This document shows, piece by piece, positions 6,578 to 12,161 of a stretch of 13,628 nt of DNA. Source of the DNA: JAENVT01 sp031370825. GTDB lineage: Bacteria; Actinomycetota; Acidimicrobiia; Acidimicrobiales; Ilumatobacteraceae. Numbering within the stretch: the stretch's first letter is position 1; each line of letters opens with the position of its first letter. The notes under the pieces are model-generated. The model saw nothing but the letters and a program-made list of their open reading frames with translations, did not search any database and had not been told where the DNA came from. The position numbers were made by a program, and so were the translations under genes. The stretch is from positions 1 through 13,628 of the forward strand of contig JANMRB010000039.1 of assembly GCA_031370825.1 (NCBI GenBank). The letters run 5' to 3'.

Positions 6578-6939
6578 GTGGCCTGCCCCGCCATCCGTTC
6601 GTGCTGGCGGTGAAACCCGTGGTCGAGGCACTCGGCGCCTCACTCGTGCCGGCCGACGAACGCGAGCCCGGTGACATGCCGTTGAAGTGGGAGGGCTCCA
6701 TCATCGCCGCGGTGCGCATGGCACCGCTGCACGGAGCGCTGGACCGTCTGATCGATGCCGTGGAGCGCGAGTTCGGTGCGTCACTTCCGTCGTTGGCGCG
6801 CGAAGACAAGCAACGCGCGATTCGGCTGCTCGACGAGCGGGGTGCGTTCACACTTCGGCGAGCGGTCGAAGATGTCGCCGATGCGATGGGCGTCAGCCGC
6901 ATCACCGTGTACAACTACCTCAACGCTCTGCACCGATGA
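6574..6939 (+). CDS. HTH protein with DauR/YheO-type DNA-binding domain
   Basis: A 121-residue protein. The C-terminal half (about 73-118) reads like the HTH_22 (DauR-like) domain of YheO/DauR regulators: EDKQRAIRLLDERGAFTLRR (77-96), then VEDVADAMGVSRITVYNYL with recognition helix about 107-116. Full DauR/YheO proteins are about 200-240 residues with an N-terminal PAS-like sensor. Here that part is only about 70 residues and includes GDMPLKWEGSIIAAVRM (33-49), so the sensor domain is replaced or reduced. Its ATG overlaps the stop of the small thiamine-binding-like gene (ATGA), and its own TGA overlaps the ATG of a 12-codon mini-ORF. The obvious idea, an inference, is that the small upstream protein supplies the sensing domain. 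The regulator call is good; the ligand and targets are unknown. Confidence 0.76.
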   Translation: MSGLPRHPFVLAVKPVVEALGASLVPADEREPGDMPLKWEGSIIAAVRMAPLHGALDRLIDAVEREFGASLPSLAREDKQRAIRLLDERGAFTLRRAVEDVADAMGVSRITVYNYLNALHR

Positions 6940-6974
6940 CCGATTCGATCATCACGGTCGAGCACCACCTGTGA
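6936..6974 (+). CDS. 12-codon mini-ORF bridging the HTH and HAD genes
   Basis: ATG at 6936 overlaps the HTH stop as ATGA, encodes MTDSIITVEHHL, and ends at TGA 6972-6974, which overlaps the GTG start of the HAD gene as GTGA. A ribosome finishing the HTH gene could reinitiate here and then again at HAD, so the peptide would serve to carry coupling across a gap of about 31 nt. No separate ribosome binding site is evident. The peptide itself resembles nothing known; chance cannot be excluded. Confidence 0.35.
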   Translation: MTDSIITVEHHL

Positions 6975-7660
6975 GCCAGTTCGACGTGATCGGCTTCGAC
7001 GCCGACGACACCTTGTGGCACAGCGAGGACGGCTTTCGCGCCAACGAGGAACGGTTCGTCGAGTTGATCGCGCCATACGCGCCGGAGGGCGTGGGTGTGA
7101 AGGCAGCACTGACCGCGACGGAGCGCAAGAACCTCGCCGCCTTCGGGTACGGCGTCAAATCGTTCGGCTTGTCGATGGTCGAAGCTGCCGTGACGATCAG
7201 TGGTGGTCGCGTTCCTTCGACCGTTGTGGCCGAAATGGTCGAACTGGTCAGGACGCAGCTGGAGGAGCCGGTGCGCCTGCTCGAACACGTTCCCGAAGTT
7301 CTGGCCGAGGTCGGCGCGGGCCGGCGGCTGATCCTGATCACCAAGGGCGATCTCATCCACCAGACGCACAAGGTCACGACCAGTGGATTGGCGCACCACT
7401 TCGAACACGTCGAGATCGTGTTGGAGAAAGATCCCGAGACGTATGCCGCCGTGCTGTCGAAGTTGAACGTCGATCCGACTCGGTTTTGCATGGTCGGCAA
7501 CAGCGTTCGCAGCGACATCCTGCCCGTGCTGGCTCTGGGTGGGCACGGGGTGCACGTGCCGTACCCCATCCTGTGGGATCTCGAGCAGGTCGACCACGAC
7601 CAGCACTTCGTCGAACTGGCCTCTCTTGCCGACCTACCGGCGTGGCTCGAGGGCCGCTGA
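6971..7660 (+). CDS. HAD superfamily hydrolase (phosphatase-like)
   Basis: A 229-residue haloacid-dehalogenase family protein, most likely a small-molecule phosphatase. Motif I is GFDADDTLW with nucleophile Asp10 and acid/base Asp12. Motif II is ILITKGD with Thr124. Motif III is Lys153 in LEKDPETYAAVL. Motif IV is VGNSVRSDI with Asp182, where Asn177 stands in the first position of the more usual GD(x)4D. The helical cap lies between motifs I and II, about residues 16-100, as in the Gph/C1-cap group. GTG 6971 begins immediately before the motif I strand and overlaps the mini-ORF stop; the frame is open upstream to 6755 but that stretch is inside the HTH gene. It converges on coaA with 16 bp between stops. 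Substrate unknown. Confidence 0.9.
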   Translation: MSQFDVIGFDADDTLWHSEDGFRANEERFVELIAPYAPEGVGVKAALTATERKNLAAFGYGVKSFGLSMVEAAVTISGGRVPSTVVAEMVELVRTQLEEPVRLLEHVPEVLAEVGAGRRLILITKGDLIHQTHKVTTSGLAHHFEHVEIVLEKDPETYAAVLSKLNVDPTRFCMVGNSVRSDILPVLALGGHGVHVPYPILWDLEQVDHDQHFVELASLADLPAWLEGR

Positions 7661-7676
7661 CCTCACCGCGCCTCAA

Positions 7677-8612
7677 CTAGAGACGGCGCAAGGAGACCTC
7701 GGTGACGCGGTGATCTGGTCCCTTGCGCAACAGCAAGGCTGCGCGCGCCTTCGTCGGGGCGATGTTCTCGCGAAGGTTCTTGCCGTTGATCTCGCGCCAG
7801 ATGAACTTCGCAGTGTCGACTGCCTCGTCATGTGAGAGGTCGGCATAGTGCCGGAAGAAGCTGTCGGGTTCTTGGAACACCGTTTCACGCAGCTTCAGGA
7901 AACGCTGTACGTACCACTCCTCGATGTGAGGTTCGTCCGCATCGATGTAGATGCTGAAGTCGAAGTAGTCGCTGACGAACTCAGTCGCAGTATCGAGCGG
8001 ACCGCCAACCTGCAACACGTTGAGACCCTCGAGGATGAGGATGTCGGGATGACTGACTTCGACCGTCTCGCCGGGGATGATGTCGTACACCACATGGCTG
8101 TACACCGGTGCGTGGGTCGTCGCGGCGCCACTCTTCAACTCTCGGAGGAACTGCAGCAGCCGACGCGTGTCGTAGCTCTCGGGGAAACCCTTGCGATTCA
8201 TGATGCCGCGTTCATCGAGGATCTTGTTCGGGTAGAGGAACCCATCGGTCGTCACCAGATCCACCTTGGGATGATCTGGCCAACGCGCCAGCACTGCCTG
8301 CAGGACACGGGCGAACGTGCTCTTGCCGACCGCAACGCTGCCGGCGATGCCGATGATGTAGGGAACCTTCGGCGACGACGTGCCGAGGAACTCTCCTGAC
8401 ACCTTGTGCAACTTCTGCGTTGCCGAGACATACAGGTTCAACAACCGGGTCAGCGGCAGGTAGATCGCGGCGACTTCATCGAGCTGGATGTCCTCGTTGA
8501 TGCCGCGAAGTGAGTGCAGGTCCTGTGCACTCAACGTCAGCGGTGTGGCCGCACGAAGCTCGGCCCACTCGTCGCGCCCAAAGTTGAGATGGCGGCCTGC
8601 CGCGTTGGTCAC
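7677..8612 (-). CDS. coaA: Pantothenate kinase, type I
   Basis: A 311-residue protein with the length of M. tuberculosis CoaA (312) and E. coli CoaA (316). It phosphorylates pantothenate with ATP, the first and usually rate-setting step of CoA synthesis, in the cytoplasm. Visible features are the Walker A GIAGSVAVGKST (88-99, Lys97), LVTTDGFLYPN (119-129, with Asp123 at the catalytic position), KGFPESYDTRRLLQFL (141-156), ILILEGLNVLQ (191-201), the pantothenate-side DYFDFSIYIDA (215-225), and WYVQRFLKLRETVF (233-246) with the conserved arginines. It starts at GTG 8610-8612; family similarity begins within the first 15 residues. A TAGGGT box lies 8 nt upstream, overlapping the -10 of the divergent methyltransferase. 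CoA feedback inhibition is typical of this type but cannot be tested here. Confidence 0.97.
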   Translation of the reverse strand: MTNAAGRHLNFGRDEWAELRAATPLTLSAQDLHSLRGINEDIQLDEVAAIYLPLTRLLNLYVSATQKLHKVSGEFLGTSSPKVPYIIGIAGSVAVGKSTFARVLQAVLARWPDHPKVDLVTTDGFLYPNKILDERGIMNRKGFPESYDTRRLLQFLRELKSGAATTHAPVYSHVVYDIIPGETVEVSHPDILILEGLNVLQVGGPLDTATEFVSDYFDFSIYIDADEPHIEEWYVQRFLKLRETVFQEPDSFFRHYADLSHDEAVDTAKFIWREINGKNLRENIAPTKARAALLLRKGPDHRVTEVSLRRL

Positions 8613-8620
8613 GGAGTGGG

Positions 8621-8630
8621 ACCCTACGCT
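8621..8630. promoter_or_regulatory. Overlapping divergent -10 boxes between coaA and the DNA methyltransferase
   Basis: The ten bases ACCCTACGCT hold TACGCT on the plus strand (8625-8630, 6 nt before ATG 8637) and TAGGGT on the minus strand (8626 back to 8621, 8 nt before GTG 8612). The boxes share the central TA. Both genes lack a Shine-Dalgarno sequence, so both mRNAs may be leaderless. RNA polymerase could open only one promoter at a time at this site. Confidence 0.5.
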
Positions 8631-8636
8631 CGGGCG

Positions 8637-9824
8637 ATGCCGGTGTCACAACGAAAGCTCCTGGGCGCGTGGTACACCCCCCAGCAGTTGGTCGACACAA
8701 TCGTCGCCGAGGTACGGCGCGACTTCGCGCCGCGCACCGTTCTCGATCCGGCATGTGGCGATGGGCGATTCCTTGCTCCGTTCACGGACACAGCGACGGT
8801 CACAGGCATCGACATCGATCCGACGACTTCATGGACGCAGGGCGACGCCCTGTCGATCGACTGGGGCGAGCGTCAGTTCGACGCTGTAGTCGGCAATCCC
8901 CCGTTCCTGAACCAGCTCAACACCTCGACATCGAGACGAGGACGGTCAAAGTTCGGCGGAGGTCCGTATGCCGACAGCGCCGCCGAGTTCTTGGCGTTGG
9001 CCATTCGTCTGGCTCGCCCCGGCGGTCGCGTCGGGCTGGTCCTACCTCTTTCGATGTTGTCGACCCGCGACGTGGCAACGATTCGCGCCGACGTGTCCCA
9101 TCGTGCTGCGTTGCGGTGGATGTGGTGGTCGACGACGCTGATGTTCGACGCCAACGTGCGCGTGTGGGCCGGGGTTTGGGAGGTGGCCGGTGCACAGGGT
9201 GAAGTTCGTCGGGCGTTCGGGCCACGTTTCGAGTCGAGGCCGGCCATCGTCATGCCGTCGAAATGGACCGGCCTGATCGCCGACACCGTCGAGACGGTGC
9301 ACGACGGACCCGTGCTCGGCGACATCGCCGCCTTCACTGCTGACTTCCGCGACCAGTACTACGGCCTTGTGGGCTCTGTCAGTGATGCGGCTGAGGGCCC
9401 GCCACTGATCACGTCCGGGTTGATCGAACCCAACGAGTGCTGGTGGGGACGCAGGCCTGTTCGTTTCGCCAAGCAGCACTACGCCGCGCCGCGCGTCGAC
9501 GTGTCGTTGCTTTCTCCCGCCCTGCAGCGCTGGGCCGGTCAACGGTTGGTGCCGAAGATCCTGATTGCCAACCAAACGCGACGGATCGAGGCCGTGATAG
9601 ATCGCGATGGTACGTGGCTACCGAGCGTGCCCGTGATCACCTGCACCACCGATCGCCTGGACGAGGTTGCCGAGGTGTTGCACTCCGACGCGGCTACCGA
9701 ATGGGTCAGATATCACGCCGCGGGCAGCGGGTTGAGCGCAACATCGGTGCGTCTCACAGCGCGGTTGCTGGCGTCGATTCCGTTGCCCGCAACCACGGCC
9801 GCGATTCCCATCGCCGCCAGTTGA
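8637..9824 (+). CDS. N6-adenine DNA methyltransferase (solitary)
   Basis: A 395-residue class I AdoMet methyltransferase of the Eco57I/TaqI-like gamma type. GAWYTPQQLVDTIV (10-23) matches the usual G.YyTP N-terminal motif. Motif I is VLDPACGDGRFLAPF (35-49), an acidic residue after strand 2 is in GIDIDP (57-62), and motif IV is VVGNPPF (84-90), the NPPY/F signature of N6-adenine enzymes. The C-terminal half (about 225-385) contains LVPKILIANQTRRIEAVID and a later LTARLLASIPLP, similar to target-recognition regions of type II MTases. No nuclease, specificity subunit or restriction gene is adjacent. ATG 8637 is chosen over in-frame ATG 8514 because the latter lies inside coaA and a TACGCT box stands 6 nt before 8637. 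Its 3' end overlaps the convergent MATE gene by 71 bp. The target site is unknown. Confidence 0.88.
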   Translation: MPVSQRKLLGAWYTPQQLVDTIVAEVRRDFAPRTVLDPACGDGRFLAPFTDTATVTGIDIDPTTSWTQGDALSIDWGERQFDAVVGNPPFLNQLNTSTSRRGRSKFGGGPYADSAAEFLALAIRLARPGGRVGLVLPLSMLSTRDVATIRADVSHRAALRWMWWSTTLMFDANVRVWAGVWEVAGAQGEVRRAFGPRFESRPAIVMPSKWTGLIADTVETVHDGPVLGDIAAFTADFRDQYYGLVGSVSDAAEGPPLITSGLIEPNECWWGRRPVRFAKQHYAAPRVDVSLLSPALQRWAGQRLVPKILIANQTRRIEAVIDRDGTWLPSVPVITCTTDRLDEVAEVLHSDAATEWVRYHAAGSGLSATSVRLTARLLASIPLPATTAAIPIAAS

Positions 9825-11088
9825 CGAAGGCGCGAAGCGTCATCCAGGACAGCTGCGCGCCCCAGAGCCCGGCGAGACCGAGCCGTGGTACGAGCAGGGT
9901 GGCGATCGCCAAGGGCGCAAAGCCGAGGAGGTTGATCACGGCCTGTCGGGCCAGCCATCGTTCGTCGTGAGCTCCGATCAAGGCACCGTCGAACGCAAAC
10001 GCGATGGCCCCCGGGAACTGCATCACCGCCAGGATCAGCAAGCCCGCGGTCAACCGCGAATGCACCGCGGGATCGCCACTGAACACATGCGGCAGAAGCG
10101 GGCTCAACGCGGCTAGCACCACCGCAAGGAGCACCGCGCACCATAGCGACAGTCTGTTGCTTGTTCGCCCGACGAGCAATGCCTGGTTGGTGTCGTCCGC
10201 GCCGAGCGCACCGGCGACCAGCGACTGCGCCGGGATGGCGAGTGCGTCCAACATCAGAGCCAAGAACATGAAGAGCTGCGTCAGGACCTGGTGCGCAGCC
10301 AGTGTCGGCGTGTCGACATGCGCCGCGACAGCCGTGGCCGTGTTCCACACCGCGAACATCGCGATGGACCGCACGGCAAAGTGCAAGCCGCTGCGCAGCA
10401 ACCGCTTCATCCGCTCACTGCTCGGGCGGCCGCGGCCGCGGTGCGGTCGGAGCACCCGCAGGAACATCAACGCTGCACCCGCTTGTACGAGCACCGTGCT
10501 CCACGCCGACCCTGCCACTCCGAGGTCGAGCCAGTACACCGCCACGATCTCCAGGAACACGTTGACGACGTTTGCCACGATCACGATCTGCAACGGTTTG
10601 CGCAAGTCATTGACGCCGCGCATGACACCGTGGCCGACATAGGTGATGAGCACGAACGGAAGCCCGACGCAGCTGATCCGCAGGTAGGTCACCGCGTATC
10701 CCAAGACGTCGCCGCGACCTCCCAACAACCATGCCAGCGGATGTGCCGCAGCTGCGACGGCCGCGCCCATCGGTAGACCGATCATCAATGCCAATCGCAG
10801 CGCTGCGTTTGCAGCGGCCCGCGCATCGTCGGACCGGCCGGCTCCATGCGCGAAGGCAACGTCCGGAGTGATGCCGTACTCGAGCGACGCCGTCATCGAG
10901 ATGACCGTCAACAAGATGGTCGATGCGATCGCCAGCCCGCCGAGCTGCGGTGTGCCCAACCGCCCGACGATCGCCGTATCGACGAGCACGTAGATGGGCT
11001 CGATGGCCAGCGTCCCGAGCGCGGGGATTGCCAAGGCAATGATTCGCCGGTCGAGCTCGCGACGAGTGCTGAGCTCCGGCGACCGCAT
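9754..11088 (-). CDS. MATE family efflux transporter (DinF-like)
   Basis: A 444-residue integral membrane protein with about 12 hydrophobic segments, matching the family length. MATE transporters expel cationic drugs or metabolites using proton or sodium gradients. TM1 contains IPALGTLAIEPIYVLVDTAI with Asp37, the position of the functional Asp of DinF-branch proteins such as PfMATE. The VDTAIVGRLGTPQL motif and AHGAGRSDDAR loop (80-90) are typical, and TLAAHQVLTQLFMF (262-275) with LVAGALGADD (290-299) begins the second six-helix half. Other hydrophobic stretches lie at about 47-68, 92-123, 130-156, 166-210, 310-335, 345-372 and 383-405. The start at ATG 11088 is 28 bp after the map stop on the same strand, suggesting map-MATE co-transcription. 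The substrate is unknown. Confidence 0.93.
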   Translation of the reverse strand: MRSPELSTRRELDRRIIALAIPALGTLAIEPIYVLVDTAIVGRLGTPQLGGLAIASTILLTVISMTASLEYGITPDVAFAHGAGRSDDARAAANAALRLALMIGLPMGAAVAAAAHPLAWLLGGRGDVLGYAVTYLRISCVGLPFVLITYVGHGVMRGVNDLRKPLQIVIVANVVNVFLEIVAVYWLDLGVAGSAWSTVLVQAGAALMFLRVLRPHRGRGRPSSERMKRLLRSGLHFAVRSIAMFAVWNTATAVAAHVDTPTLAAHQVLTQLFMFLALMLDALAIPAQSLVAGALGADDTNQALLVGRTSNRLSLWCAVLLAVVLAALSPLLPHVFSGDPAVHSRLTAGLLILAVMQFPGAIAFAFDGALIGAHDERWLARQAVINLLGFAPLAIATLLVPRLGLAGLWGAQLSWMTLRAFVNWRRWESRPWLRATESTPATAL

Positions 11089-11116
11089 GACCTGTTGTGT
11101 CAGTTCCTCAAACGAC

Positions 11117-12100
11117 TCAACGACTCCATGGCGCCGACGGAGAAACGGCGCCGGGCGCAGTCAACACATCGAATCCGTCCTCGGTGACGAGAATGGTGTG
11201 CTCGTACTGAGCCGTGCGCTTGCCATCGGAGGTGATGGCCGTCCAGTTGTCGTCGAACACCATCTTGTGCTGCCACGATCCCATCGTGATCATCGGCTCG
11301 ATCGTAAACGTCATGCCGGGACGCATGATGGTGTTGGCCCGCTCGTCGTAGTAGTGCAGCACCTGGATGTCGGTGTGGAACTGCTCGCCGATGCCGTGAC
11401 CGATGAACGCCTTCACGACACCGTAGCGGTACTTCTTGGCGTGGGTTTCGATCGCCCTGCCGATGTCGCTGATCGGGCGACCCGAGCGCACTGCCTCGAT
11501 CCCGTGCCACATGCATTCCTCGGTGACGCGTACGAGTTGTTGACTGGCTGGATCGACGTTGCCCACGAAGAAAGTCGCGTTGGTGTCGCCGTGCACGCCA
11601 CCGATGTAGGTCGTGATGTCGATGTTGATGATGTCGCCGTCCTGCAACGCGCGGGTGTCGGGGATGCCGTGGCAGATGACCTCGTTGACGCTCGTGCAGA
11701 CACTCTTCGGAAAGTGGTTGTAGTTGAGCGGGCTCGGATACGCGTTGCGCTCGATGCACAAGTCGTGCACGTACACGTCGATCTCGTCGGTGGTGACGCC
11801 GACTGCGACCATGTCGCCGGCCAGCCGAAGAACTTCGGCAGCAACCTTGCCGGCGTGGCGCATGCGCTCGATGATCTCGGGCGACTTCACGCGCGGCTCG
11901 GCCCACCTGACGGGCACACCGGTCTCGGCATACGGCGGGCGGGCGATGTGCGCCGGAACGTCGCGGCGGGCGCTGACGACGCCCTGCAGAACCCTGCCTT
12001 CCAGCGGCTTGTGGCAGCGCTTGTACTTGCGTCCGCTACCGCACCAACACGCATCGTTGGCCTGCGGCAACGTGGCCGGAGCTTGAGCTTTCTGCAACAT
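11117..12100 (-). CDS. map: Type I methionine aminopeptidase with N-terminal SEC-C zinc motif
   Basis: A 327-residue enzyme that removes the initiator Met from nascent proteins. All five metal ligands are present: Asp161 (INIDITTY), Asp172 (GDTNATFF), His235 (FIGHGIGEQFH), Glu268 (TIEPM) and Glu300 (QYEHTILV). The substrate-side histidines are His144 (VICHGIP) and His242. The N-terminus carries a SEC-C motif, ACWCGSGRKYKRCH (17-30), a small zinc finger also found on SecA and thought to dock on the ribosome or partner proteins. It makes this longer than the 264-residue E. coli enzyme. The frame is open upstream to 12625 but that part is antisense to the ABC-F gene; ATG 12100 places SEC-C at the start and is preceded 7 nt upstream by TACACT. 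A MATE gene follows 28 bp downstream. Confidence 0.97.
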   Translation of the reverse strand: MLQKAQAPATLPQANDACWCGSGRKYKRCHKPLEGRVLQGVVSARRDVPAHIARPPYAETGVPVRWAEPRVKSPEIIERMRHAGKVAAEVLRLAGDMVAVGVTTDEIDVYVHDLCIERNAYPSPLNYNHFPKSVCTSVNEVICHGIPDTRALQDGDIINIDITTYIGGVHGDTNATFFVGNVDPASQQLVRVTEECMWHGIEAVRSGRPISDIGRAIETHAKKYRYGVVKAFIGHGIGEQFHTDIQVLHYYDERANTIMRPGMTFTIEPMITMGSWQHKMVFDDNWTAITSDGKRTAQYEHTILVTEDGFDVLTAPGAVSPSAPWSR

Positions 12101-12107
12101 CCGACTC

Positions 12108-12113
12108 AGTGTA
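12108..12113 (-). promoter_or_regulatory. Putative -10 box TACACT for map
   Basis: On the minus strand TACACT lies 7 nt before ATG 12100, giving a leaderless or one-base-leader mRNA. A partial -35-like TGACCG lies 16 nt further upstream. No Shine-Dalgarno sequence is visible. The box probably drives map and the downstream MATE gene together. Confidence 0.48.
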
Positions 12114-12143
12114 ACTGGTCGACAATCTGCGGTCACCGTGACA

Positions 12144-12149
12144 TAGCGT
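12144..12149 (+). promoter_or_regulatory. Putative -10 box TAGCGT for the ABC-F gene
   Basis: TAGCGT lies 12 nt before ATG 12162, which would leave a leader of about 5 nt, too short for a normal ribosome binding site. TCGACA at 12119-12124 resembles a -35 but the 19-nt spacing is long. It is the only TANNNT near the start, so the call is tentative. Confidence 0.3.
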
Positions 12150-12161
12150 GAGCGGCCAGGT

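Noticed and set aside
6755..6970. N-terminal extension of the HAD protein
   Set aside because: This frame is an out-of-frame reading of the HTH gene; motif I begins right after GTG 6971.
8514..8636. N-terminal extension of the methyltransferase from ATG 8514
   Set aside because: It lies inside coaA on the opposite strand, gives a sequence unlike the family, and a -10 box sits 6 nt before ATG 8637.
8637..9824. Methyltransferase as part of a BREX, DISARM or restriction-modification defence island
   Set aside because: Neighbours are core metabolic genes (coaA, MATE, map); no helicase, nuclease, phosphatase or specificity subunit of such systems is present.
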